A stretch of DNA of 64,000 nucleotides from Ailanthus altissimus (taxonomy: Eukaryota; Streptophyta; Magnoliopsida; Sapindales; Simaroubaceae): contig OX327711.1 of NCBI GenBank assembly GCA_946807835.1, positions 16,031,501 to 16,095,500 of the forward strand. The letters run 5' to 3'. How positions within the stretch are numbered: position 1 is the stretch's first letter; every line of letters starts with the position of its first letter. Shown here piece after piece: positions 25,090 to 42,169 of this stretch. The notes beneath the pieces were generated by a model. The model saw only the letters and a program-made list of their open reading frames with translations. It searched no databases and was not told the origin of the DNA. The translations under genes were made by a program, and so were the position numbers.

Positions 25090-25450
25090 GAGTGAATGCC
25101 TTGAACGTTATGGCGTTAGGAATTTGAATGCCCTAGCGTTAATCAAGTGTCTCCAACATCCATGTGTCAGAAAAGCACCGCCATAATATTTCCTTTGAAC
25201 CCCCTAGTGTCCCAATGGTAATTCAGTACCTTAGATGCCCTTATGCTAGTATAGAACGCCCAAGCAATTAAACTAGTGTCATCAATGCCCTAGCATTAGA
25301 CACATCCTGCGTTCATCCTAGTGCCATGAAGACCTCAGCTCTACAAATGCAATGCCCTAGTGTTCAATCTATTTCCCTGAATACCCCTATGTTACATGCA
25401 ATGCCCAATGTTCATCGAACAATGACTTGACACTAAAGTCTCAACACTTG
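25090..25450. repeat. Degenerate repeat in the Copia leader (GCCCTAGYGTT type)
   Basis: Short phrases such as ATGCCCTAGCGTTA, GCCCTAGCATTA and GCCCTAGTGTT recur six or more times between the primer-binding site and gag. Spacing is irregular. They have no open frame and presumably form structured leader RNA or a remnant minisatellite. Confidence 0.5.
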
Positions 25451-25529
25451 AAATTGTAGTATCCATTATTTTTTGGCATGTCAAATAGCACAAAACGTTT
25501 ATACCCATTCAAACACAATACACAGTATG

Positions 25530-25541
25530 CTCTGATACTAA
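25530..25541 (-). other. Primer-binding site, tRNA-Met type
   Basis: On the minus strand TAGTATCAGAGC lies three bases downstream of the LTR end. The usual plant Copia site is TGGTATCAGAGC, so one base differs. Confidence 0.75.
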
Positions 25542-25544
25542 TTT

Positions 25545-26243
25545 TGTTGGTAAATTATACTTGCATGTGAAAGTGATCATTAAAATATTTAATACGTGTC
25601 ACACACACATCACACAACAGAAACATAATTCTATTTCAAAAATGATACACTAAATTTAAGTTTTATTACATTAGTAGAAATATACCTTTCAAGATTGTCG
25701 GAGCGGTTTCAATTTGCAAACACTCACCCAGAAACTTCTTTGCAAATAATTATAATTCTTCACTTTGGTTGGCTCAAAAAACTAAAATAGAAGCTTAATT
25801 TCCAAGAATTGTTGCTTAACCCCTTAAGCCCTTTTTTTTTCTCTCACAAGGTGGCTGAATGCGTCTTAAGAACCAAAAATGCAACTTCTGCATATTTTGC
25901 TCTCAAATGGCGGAATGCACCACACTCCCCTTTCACAAATGCAACACTTGCATTTATAGGTTGACTTTAGTTTATAGAGTTGCCGATGTTTAGAAACTGG
26001 AGAGTAAAAGTTCTACTGTAACAAACTGGTAACAGCCTTCAACAAACTTTTGAACTATTCCCGCCAAAAAACAACAAACTCCTAACAACCGTCAGTTAAT
26101 ACATCCACTTGCTCAGCAACTTGCAATTGATTCCAGAACTTTCCTTATAGCAATAGGATTATGTTAAATACTCTATTTATTCATTTTTTTCATTCATTCA
26201 GAAGTTGTTAGTGAAGAATCATTTCTAGAGCAATTTTCCAACA
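25545..26243 (-). repeat. 5' LTR of the second Copia element
   Basis: It is 699 bp and starts TGTTGGAAAATT (minus strand, at 26243), ending TACCAACA at 25545. The terminal inverted repeat TGTTGG/CCAACA is perfect. It lies 206 bp from the stop codon of the receptor kinase gene at 26449. Confidence 0.75.
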
Positions 26244-26448
26244 TAAAAGATTTTCTTGGAAAATTTTCTCAGCTCAGGAAATCTCGATTTCTTAGACCTT
26301 TTTTTTTCTACTATCCCTACTAACAAGCAGAAAAAAAGATTCATGAACTGAAACTGTAACAAAAAAATCACAGGACAAGATATATAAACAGAATTCCATT
26401 AAGTTAATGAAATATACAAATTTGCTAGATGAGGACATACGTTTTCCA
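26244..26448. other. 3' flank of the middle receptor kinase gene
   Basis: About 200 bp separates the stop codon at 26449 from the Copia LTR. The polyadenylation signals of the gene must lie here or inside the LTR. AATAAA-like strings are not obvious. Confidence 0.5.
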
Positions 26449-32226
<5,778 letters not shown>

Positions 32227-33544
32227 ATTTAATTCGTCGGTGTATTTGGTTTATTCACATTGAAGACATTTGGTAATGTTTGATTGGAGAGGAAAGTAGA
32301 GGGCAGTGATGACTCTGCCTCTGGCTTCCTTTCATTTTAAGTATTGGTCTTTCTCATTTCGGCTTGGAGGGGCGTTCTCATCAAAAGTTACCAAAACCAA
32401 AATTATTACAAGCACCAAACGCATGGGTGATTCTGAGACAATTTTGGGCTTAATTTGGGCTTGCAGTAATAATTGGGTGTGCTACATGAGTCAAATGGAA
32501 AGATTAACCTAAATAATGTCACACTTTTAAGTATTTATTTAAATATTTAGTACGTGATAAAATTTTTTAAAAATTATATTAGTCATTGAAGTAATTTGCG
32601 AGTCAGTTTTTAAGAATTTATTACCATAGATAAAGATTTACACTAAATTCACAATTTATAAAAAATGTATACCCATATTTTATAAAATATGTAATGACAT
32701 TTTGAAAGATATTTTAAAATATTATCTCATTTTATATATATAATATTAAATTATTTAAAATTTAATTATTGATTATATAGAGTTAATAGTATATAAAAGA
32801 GTGATCTTTAGTTGCACAAAGATATTTTAAATTTTTTTTTTATTTTTTTTAATTATAATAGAGAGTATTTTTTTAAATATCTTATGTGTATATTTCTCGT
32901 CTCTTTTTTATGTAATATTTTATAAACTACTTAACATTAACATGTAACGTGGCTAAATCTGCATAATTCTAAAAAAGGTTTATAATATTAAATTGTGTTC
33001 TTCATTTTCATTAAACAAATCATTTTTAATAATTATGTCAAAACTTAATTTTTTAAATAAAAAAAAAAAGAAAAGGACAGATAACAAAATTCTAAAGAAA
33101 TGTGACAATCTCAGGTCTTTTAAATTCAAATTTTCTACTTTTGAATATTATTTAAGTGCTTTCCAGAGAGTTGGTTAAGCATTCAAGTCGTTGGATTAAA
33201 TTCTTTCAACCCCTTTCGATCGCATTCTATTCTTAGAAAATCAATCGATTTCGAAAACAATATTTCAATATGATATTACCATTATATTTATATTAGGAGT
33301 CTATTAATTAACTATACAATAATGCTATACATTTCAAATTTTAAATTTTAAATAAAATATTAAATAATTAAATTATATAATTTTTAAAATTACTCATTAT
33401 ATTATTTTTTTTCACTTAATAATTGCTTATCAACTCATTTAAATCTAAAATTTAATATATAATTTAAAAAAGTAGCATTACTTTTAACTACATAATAAAG
33501 TCTTAAGTTTTAAGTTTTTGAATGGGATTTTGTTGTTTGTGACC
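32227..33544. other. 5' flank of the middle receptor kinase gene; AT-rich, no gene seen
   Basis: The first 300 bases upstream of 32226 have moderate GC and probably include the promoter and leader, but I see no unambiguous TATA box. From about 32520 the DNA becomes very AT-rich and has no coding signal. Confidence 0.5.
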
Positions 33545-35215
33545 AAAAAAAATGAATTTGCACAATTGACCGTTTTTTGAGTGCAATTGTTTTTTACCGT
33601 ATTCAAAATTGTTATATTTTATTAACTAAACATATAAAACTTTATCTATTTTACTCTTATTTGTATAATTTATAAAAATATATATTTTTCATTTATTATA
33701 ATTAAGTAATTTAATAAATAAATATAATTAAAAATTAATTTTAATGAAAAATAATCAAAATTAATCACTTACCAAAAAGCTTAAATTATAAAAATAATTT
33801 TAAAATTGAAAAGTAGTGTGCCACAACACCCTGTAGCATGCACTGTAGCGATCAACAGTATCTGCTACAATAATAATTTTAAATTTTCTAAATTTTTTTA
33901 TTTATTACTTTATTTAATTTTTTAAATTATTATAAATATTATAATAACTTAAAAAATGCACATATTGTTTTCTCAATTTATTTTTTAATTAAATGATAAT
34001 AATTTTTTTAATTAATTTATAATAGAAAAAGAGAAAATTATTAATTTATTGATTTAAATTAATTAATACGGTATGTAGAGCTCGCTATAGGATATTTTAA
34101 ATTGTTATGTCATTTTAAATTAATTTATAAATAAAAAATAATTAACCTTGAATCGTGACTTCTAATTATTTTTTTAATTAATTTATAACTAAAAATTAAA
34201 AAAAAAACAATTAACCCTAAATCCTAATATTTATAAATAATAAAAAAAATATGTATTTTTTAAAGTTATAAATTATATAATTATATTTATAATAATTTAA
34301 AATTTAAATAAAAAATAAAGAAAATAATTAAAGATACTTTTTTTTCTTGTTTATTCAATTAATTAAAAAGTAATTTTTTAATTAAATAAAATAAATAAAT
34401 TGTTTAATTTTTTTTGAATAATTTAAATTAAATTTAGAATTATTTTTAACTTTATTAGAATTTAGGGTGGGGTGCGCAGTGTGGCACGCGCTCCAATATA
34501 TGACGCCACATCATAATGTTTTTTTAAATTTATTTAATTTTTTGTATTTCTTAATTACATTTTTTAATTTTAAAATATTTTAAAATTATTACTAAATTTA
34601 TTTATTTATAATTATTTAATTTAATTATTTATTTGTAATTTTTTAATTTTAAATTATTATATATTTTTTTTAGTTGTAATTATTTTTAAATTTTTGTCAT
34701 TATTTTTTGAATGTATCGGATATTTCATTCCATTCTCGGGTATTTTAGTACAAAAGATTTTTATTTTTATAAAAATAATTTAATTAAAAAATAAATATGT
34801 ACTTTTTTTGAATTATTATAATATTTATGATAATTAAAAAAATAAACAAAATAATACATAAATAAAGTAATTAAAAAATTATGCAGTGTTGTGGCGGGCA
34901 CTGGTGCGTGCTACTGTAGTGCTCAATAGGGCGCGCCACACAGTAATATTATTAATTTTTTAATTTTAAAATTATTTTATAATTTAATTTTTTATGTAAA
35001 TGGTTTTTGGTTATTTTCATTAAAATAAATTTTTAGTTAAATTTATTTATTAAATTACTTAATTATAATAAATTAAAAATATATATTTTTATAAATTATA
35101 CAAATAAAGATAAAATGAGTAAAATATTATATGTTTAATCAATAAAGTATAATAATTTTGAATACTAAAAAAAATTGTGTACCCATAAAGGGTCAATTGT
35201 GCAAATTTTCTTAAA
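33545..35215. mobile_element. Fold-back DNA element with long inverted termini
   Basis: GAATTTGCACAATTGACC at 33554 is mirrored by GGTCAATTGTGCAAATTTTC at 35191-35210. The match continues inward for roughly 230 bases on each side (for example TTGTATAATTTATAAAAATA), with modest divergence. The interior is extremely AT-rich, apart from three GC-rich islands near 33815-33870, 34470-34520 and 34880-34945. The first and last islands are themselves partly inverted copies. There is no coding capacity. It is a non-autonomous element of MULE or fold-back type; the target duplication is not clear. Confidence 0.7.
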
Positions 35216-35835
35216 AAGTTAAAAAAATTCTGTTTATATTAACCAAAAAAGGCAAAAGTTAACCATTTTGCCCCTTTAATAAAAAAGTACCTCTCACCCT
35301 ACTCTCTCATTTTCTTTGATTCTCTCTCGTACCATCTTAGTTGTTTCAAAATTTTGTAGATTGGATTTAAATTTATAATAGGGATAAGGATATTTTTTTT
35401 TACGAGTTTGACTTAATTTTCAATTTATCCCATGAGTTTTAAAAAATTCAATTCTGTCATAATCTGTTAATAAGATTCTGTTAATTTTAACATTGGAGGG
35501 GCAAAATAATCACTCTACACAAAATTTTAAATTAGGCCGACATAAAATATCCACATGTCAACCACTGATTTGTCACTTAAATAATAAAATAAATTAATTA
35601 AAAGAGAGCAGTTGCTGTTGCCGTTGTCAGTAGCCGACCAATTACCGGTGACCAATTGCGGTTCAACTCAAAATTAACATCATTTGACTCAAAATTTTGT
35701 GATCTACGCAATGGTAGAATTATTTTTATCAACAGAGTATCGTAGATGTGCCAAAAGTGAAAACAATACTGTAAGGGCAACGACTACCACCGTTCGCCGT
35801 GGAATGGTCGGGCGGTGGCATGCACCGCCCCCACC

Positions 35836-35865
35836 GTTGGACAGATCAGTGATTGATCTCTCCAA
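35836..35865. repeat. Hairpin repeat (TTGGACAGATC / GATCTGTCCAA family)
   Basis: GTTGGACAGATC faces GATCTCTCCAAC with one arm mismatch. It is flanked by GGCGGTG-type motifs. The same unit recurs at 38757-38785, with a half-copy at 38793-38804, and at 38882-38911. Before the LTR inserted, these were clustered in the middle of the small MULE-like element. Confidence 0.75.
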
Positions 35866-35948
35866 CAGTAGGGGCGGTGCACACTGGCCTCCAAAAACCA
35901 CTACGAGCCGAAGGTCGTGCTTCGAACGGTGGGGCAGTGAAGTGCACT

Positions 35949-38742
35949 TATAGTAACCACTTATCCACAACCGGTAAGAATAAATATTTATATATTTATA
36001 TATAAATATACATATTTTATTTGTATGTGGGTGTTACTTGATTTATGCATTGTTATTAGTAGTGTTTGTATAGATTAAGGACCTACTATTAGTATTAGGT
36101 TTATTTGCAAAACTTTAGATTTATTTTAGGGACCAAATTGTAATACTTTAAACGTTTTGGGGACTAATTCATAAATACTAAAAATTAGCCTCTTAGTATA
36201 AAAATACACATTTGAAACCCTAATTCACTCATTTTAGTCAAGCTACTTCTTTTAGAGTGAGAAAAGAGAGAAAGAAAGAGGAGAGAAAGAAGAAGAAAGT
36301 TGGAATTTAAACTTTAAGAGGTATATTATAACCCTTTCCTAGTTTCTTGGTGTAATTTAGTTAATTCCTTTAATTTTTTATTTTTGAAAATATGTACAAT
36401 TGAGTATTTGATGTGAATTTTGTAAGATATTGTGAGCATTGATGATGATTTATGTAGATAGCTTGATAAATCATGATGAATTGCAGAATTTCTACTTGAT
36501 AGTCTCTTGATTCAAAAATTTTATAAATTGTTGTGCTTCGATTCTGGTTTTGGATTTTGAGTATATGAAATTGGACATTTTTAGAATCATTTGAGACTTT
36601 GAATCAATTGAAAATTTCAGAACTTGAATTTGTAGTGAATTTACCAAAATGACCTTAAAAGTCTAGAAATTTCATGTGTTAACAGTATAATACAGTGACA
36701 AATAATTTTTGATCGGTTGAATGATCTTCAAAAATTATAAATTTATGGAACATGATAATTTTATATATCTAATATGATATACTCAAAATTGATAATTTAG
36801 ATCAATGTGGTTAAATTGTTATAAATTTTTAAAGTGTATCAGCTCATTGTAATATCTGATTAATAGATTTTTAAAGTTATAGAATAAAATAGTTTTAAAA
36901 TATTTTTGGCAGTGATTTTGAAGTGAAATATTTATCATGGATTTAGATATGTGTCAAGAGTAATGCTGTAGTAGTTTTATAATTTTTGAGTTAGTATATG
37001 ATTTTATAAAATTGAGAGATTGAATATTATGCAGTAAATATCTTGATCCTGTTAGGTTAATAGTTTTGATTTAATGGTGTTTATGGAATGGATTGTGTAG
37101 GAATTATAATATAATATTCATATATAAGAAGGATATATGAGTCAAGAATGATATATTCTGATTTTAGAGTAATTGAACATCATTTGATATATAAGAAATT
37201 TTTGTTAAGTGTAAGTGATTAAAATGACAAGTTTTAAGAAACCAAGTAATTAAACCAATTCGATGTGATAAGTGCAATATGTGTAATTTTGTAAGGTATT
37301 TAAAGTGTTTTGTGTGAATTTTGAGACTTATGAAAGGATTAATCTCCATTGATAGGTTAAGAAGAATTAAGCCTTGTAGCCGAAAGTGTTAAGAGGTAAG
37401 TATACTAGACTTTTACAAAAATCACAATAAGCATAATAATTACTTATGTATGATTTTGTAAATGTGCTTAGAAATATGTTTATGTTATACTAAAGTATAT
37501 TTTGATATGTAATATAAAAGACATGTGTTTATGAATGTGAGTATGGATATACATGACATATATGTATTTTTGAAAGTGAGCTTTTAAAATAAAATGTGTT
37601 TAACAAAGAAAGCTTTTGAAGTGTAATATGTCCGTGAGAAACATTTTATGTTTTAAGGATACTTGAACTCACTATTGACTTAGTAGGCATCTTATGTGAT
37701 TTGTTGAGCCTTTATGTGTGGCATTCTCTTCGGGATTGGTATATGTTATGTGTTTCGTATATAGGAAGGATCCTATTGGTACTTAAAGGAAGAGTGAGTC
37801 GTCACATTTATGTGGTGGCGTATGTGAGAGAACTCATTGATGATCAGGGTGAGGGTTTGACTCTTACCTTCGGGCATAAGCATTATATATATGTAATTTA
37901 AACCTCACTTGTAATATTCCTCTCATATGGTATATCACCTACGAGTGACATATAGCTCATTATGTGATATGTGATATGAAAGTCCTTCTAAGTAATAGTT
38001 GAGTGATGGTATTCCTATTATATGATTTGAAAGAATGTGTAAGCGCTTACCTGATATGTGATTTGATAAGATTATAATTTTGATTTATCACAGCATATCA
38101 TACACATGCATTGTGTACATATATGTATTTATATTTTGATATATGAAAAACTAGTATGCTTACTAAGTTTTATACTCATTATAGTTTATGGTAATTTCAG
38201 GAAAATATGGTATATGTGTGCTTAGCAGATTTGGCAAGGCTTCTGCTGTCACTTGGGTTCCCTAAGTTACTAGGTTATTGAGTGTTTCATTAAGGGACAC
38301 GTAGTTTAAGATATTTGATTTGTCCATATTAATTAAATACTTATGTATTATTTTATTAAGTGTGGTTATGGGTTGATTTTAAGTAAGAATTTGCAATGAA
38401 TATATTTTGGGCTTCCAGTAACAAAGTTGCTACTAGTGACGTAGTAGAGTGTTAATCTCTGAGAAAACTCTGCGTATCTCCGGTTTACTAATTGCCCCAA
38501 TCATAATTTAATTGTTATAATTCTAAAAAATTAAAATGAATGTTTAAATATTGTCAATAAATGTTTACGTTTATATTTTAGGTTATGGGTTGATTTTAGT
38601 GTTAAACTTACTAGCAACTTACTAAGGATTCCTATGTTGAATTTAAGTTTGAAATTTTATGCAATATTAATTATGAGTGTACATTATTGAATAAGTGTAA
38701 GTTATGTCGTATGTCAGATCTTTTTAGGTCTGGGGCGTGATA
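35949..38742. mobile_element. Solo LTR (2.79 kb) with 5-bp target duplication GCACT
   Basis: GCACT is found directly before (35944-35948) and directly after (38743-38747) this block, and joining the flanks restores the surrounding element. Internal features look like a Ty3 LTR: a TATAAAAATAC promoter-like string near 36199 followed by AAACCCTAATTC, and an end reading GGTCTGGGGCGTGATA. Both termini are TA where TG and CA are expected, which single C-to-T changes on either strand would explain. Open frames inside are not genes. Confidence 0.75.
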
Positions 38743-40118
38743 GCACTGCCCTACCATTGGACAGATCTGCCATCGATCTGTCCAACGGTGTCGATCTGTC
38801 CAACGATAGGGGCGGTGAGATTCGACGTGCGATTGGCGGTGGGGGGGTATTGATGGCGGCCATCACCGTTTTCCATCACATTTGGATAGGTCGACCGCCG
38901 ATCTATCCAACGGTGGGGGTAGTGTACGCCACCGCCCCACTGTTGGTTTGTGGCGCGCGATGACTGCCACCCTCTCCCTATTTTCGATATATTTTTTGGC
39001 CACCTTCTTTTTTTGTTTTTACATAAATGATTCTATCATTGAGTAGATATAAAAAAATAAAATCTAATGATATAAATTTTGCCTATTTTCGTTATCGAAA
39101 TCCGTCAACTAGTGGTGACCAGCGACGGCAGTTGGTAGTTTAGTTTTATTTATTTTAATTATTTTTTAATTATAAAATAAATTTTTAACCTATTAAAACG
39201 TGCTAGGTGTCTTTTTATTTTTAATAGCCTTTTAATAACTAACACGTGTACATTGTATAATATACTCACATCACCGTTTCTAATTAACATAATAACTGAG
39301 GGCAAATTTGTCAATGTACAATCAAAAGAAATTTTCAATTAAATTTAATGGAATCTTACTAACGAACTAGGATAAAATTGAGTTTTTTAAAATTCGTGGG
39401 ATAAAATTAAAAATTAGGTCAAACTCACGGGACAAAAATATCCTTATATCTTTATAATATTTTGAAGATTTGGAGTGAATCAACCATTGTGGAGTTAAAA
39501 AAAAGATTGAAAATGGACGAAAATTAGTAATTTTTTATTCTAAATTTAGTTTTATTGTATTTTTAAATTATTTTTGTATTTAGTTGTTAGAAATATATAG
39601 ATGTAGTGTTAGTAATGTGTAAAATAGATTAAAAATAAGTGTAAAATGTCAAAAATGGCCTAAAAATAGTTGAAAATGACTACGTAATTACCGAAAATGA
39701 ATTCTATCAATCGATTGTACGTGCTTACTCGAAGTTATGGGTTATGCAAAATATAAAAGACAAATTGACTTCGAGCCAGGATGAAATATATTAGAACCAC
39801 ATGTTTTGGTTATATGAAGAATTATGGTTCTATATAGACAAAAGACGTATTAGATTCTCCCGTTTAAAATTTTATTTGATTATAATTCTAGTGTGAATAG
39901 CCACTCCGATGAGATCATCATCAAATATTTGGAGCCTCTACGTATTGCAATGCCTTTGTACCTTTAAGAATATAGATTTTATAGTTTGAGGGGTATACAA
40001 GGCTTAAATTTGTTCCCTTGGTCAGTGATTCATTTGTAAGAGAACATGCCACAATAAGAAGTCGAGAGCTAGGACTGTGGCATCTTCGTCTGTATGTATA
40101 TTAAATATCTTATATTAG

Positions 40119-41564
40119 TGATGCGATATTTCTATATCATAAATTAAGTGCAAGTATACACTATCGTATGCAAGTAATAAAGAGACTAATTAGTCGGATG
40201 TCGAACCCACAGGGATAATTTCTTCTTATTAACCAATTACTAAAATTATGTCTTTCTAATAATTATTCAGAAAAATAAAAATCTAAGAATGAATGTAGAA
40301 AATATAAAAGTAAAAACACAATGCAAAGAGAATAAGAAGATAGCAATGTAGAGAAAACCTAGGATTAATATTATCCCTCAATATGTTTCTAATGATTAAT
40401 CCTCTAATATTTAACTCACTTAGTCTTTATTATTGATCAAGACACTAACGTATTCACAAGCCTCTTCCAAGGTCATGCAAGTATACCCTAATTTACCAAA
40501 TACCTATATTCCTATGGTACTTGTAATAAATTAAGATTCATTAAGATTAGGTCTTATTGATCATACATGCCAATTAGGTATATTCCTATCCTAAGTTGAA
40601 ACTTGCATATGCAACATTGAATGTTACTCTACAATCATGTATCAAATTACCTAGGTCTAAATATTATGATTCCTCTTCCGAGTTTATCAATAATATTACC
40701 AACTCATTCACCATATATTGGCCAGATATATTGAAGCATTAAACACAAGTAATTTAAATAATAAAAGACTAAGGTTATTAAATACTAAAAAGATATGGCA
40801 ATTAAGCACACATATTGAGTTCAAATATTAACCCTAGAAAATAAATTAGCTCATGGCTACAAGAGAACAGCAGTAGAAATAATTATAAATCATGATACAA
40901 TTATTAGCAAACCGATATAGACGTCGAATTGCTCTTAATTGCGCTGCCTAGAAACTCTTGATGCCGAAGAACGTCTTGTATCTCTCTCTAAAGATGCTTC
41001 AATTAAGCTCCTATTGCTCTCCAAGACTCGTGCTCTGTATTCTTGGTACTCTTGGGTCGTCTTGGATTCATTCTTGAAGGTTGGGAACGAGTGGCTTTAT
41101 ATAGGGATTGATATGAGCTTGAAAATCTCAATTCTCGTCGGACTAGGACTCGCACTACCGCTGGCGCGCTATGCATCTGTCGCTGGGGCGACGCGTGAAA
41201 AAGCTATTACCGCTGGAGCGGTGGGATCTTGGCGCTGGGGCGCTGCATGAAAACGGCTTCACCACTGGCGCGGTGAATTTCTGGCGCTGGGGCGCCAGAC
41301 GCGACTTAAACAGGTCGTTTTTCTAATTTTGATCACTATTCCAACGCTGGGGCGAAAATACTTGTGGCACGGGGGCTCTGGACTCATACTTTGAAATCTT
41401 TACATTTTAGTCCCTGTTTTTGCTCCTTTTGCGTTCTTTCTTTAAATTTCGTTCAAATCCCTATAAATAACAATAATGCACATAAATAGCCATCTATTCT
41501 CATAAAATCATATAATATCAATAATAAAAATATGAGAAAATATATGACAAATTTGCCCTTATCA
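40119..41564 (-). mobile_element. Solo LTR (1.45 kb) with 5-bp target duplication ATTAG
   Basis: ATTAG at 40114-40118 and at 41565-41569 flanks a block that starts TGATGCGATA and ends TTATCA. The LTR reads naturally on the minus strand, where TCCCTGTGGGTTCGACATCC near its end is typical of Athila/Tat-type LTRs. Between 41150 and 41360 it carries several GCGCTGGGGCG-like copies that make a local GC peak. The 103-codon frame 40939-41250 lies entirely in the LTR and is not a gene. Confidence 0.8.
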
Positions 41565-42169
41565 ATTAGGTCGACTATTTGATTCCTTCCCTCAGATTAG
41601 TATATTTTATGGACAAAAGATGACAATTGATTTGTGGACCATTATAGGATTTACTTCATAGATGTTTAATACTATATTTTTTAAATGTATTTATGTCATA
41701 TTATTTATTTTTATGTTTGCATATTAGATGGATGTGTGCGGAGATGATATATAATTGGGTAAAAGTGTATTTTTTCAATATGACAGATTTGGGAACGTCT
41801 ATATAATAGGAGATATTCTGCTGAAATATCATTAAAATATCAAACATCCTATGCCTACAAGTTTTAATTTTGTTACCTTTACATATATTTTCATAACTTA
41901 TCAACAACTGAAAATTGTCAACATCAATAATAAGGACAAGTGTATTACGAAATAATTAAGTATGTAATAAAAAGTATAAGTGCATTGCGAAATAAATGCA
42001 CAGAAGTTACAAAACTCGACACTTATACATAATTAAGCCTTAGGATCTAGCTAGTTTCTATATTTTTCAGATCCGTCTGAAATAGAAAAAATAAATATTA
42101 GTCTTATATTATAGTGAAATTAAATATTAATAAGATAGTTTTATAAATAAACATACATCACATGCTCTG

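Larger units (their letters stand above)
22486..26243 (-). mobile_element. Ty1/Copia element, 5' half (LTR, leader, gag, integrase)
   Basis: On the minus strand the order is LTR (26243-25545), tRNA-Met primer-binding site (25541-25530), a 1.2 kb leader, gag (about 24322-23480) and integrase (about 23080-22490). The element stops there, inside the integrase C-terminal region. Gag-then-integrase before reverse transcriptase is the Ty1/Copia order. Stops are frequent. Its LTR differs from that of the Copia remnant at 17020-18550, so this is a second family. Confidence 0.75.
35383..39447. mobile_element. Non-autonomous MULE-like element split by a solo LTR
   Basis: The left end (ATAAGGATATTTTT.. 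at 35383, then GAGTTTGACTTAATTTT and TTATCCCATGAG) is mirrored on the minus strand from 39447 (ATAAGGATATTTTTGTCCCG.. then GAGTTTGACCTAATTTT). The inverted termini are at least 100 bp. Removing the inserted LTR and one copy of its target duplication leaves about 1.27 kb with GC-rich hairpins and no transposase. Long inverted termini without a protein suggest a Mutator-like derivative. Confidence 0.65.

Noticed and set aside
35684..35970. Two opposed 88-89-codon frames
   Set aside because: They cover the GC-rich hairpins of the MULE-like element and run across the LTR insertion border; composition artefact.
40939..41250. 103-codon plus-strand frame
   Set aside because: Lies wholly inside a solo LTR on its antisense strand, in the GCGCTGGGGCG repeats.
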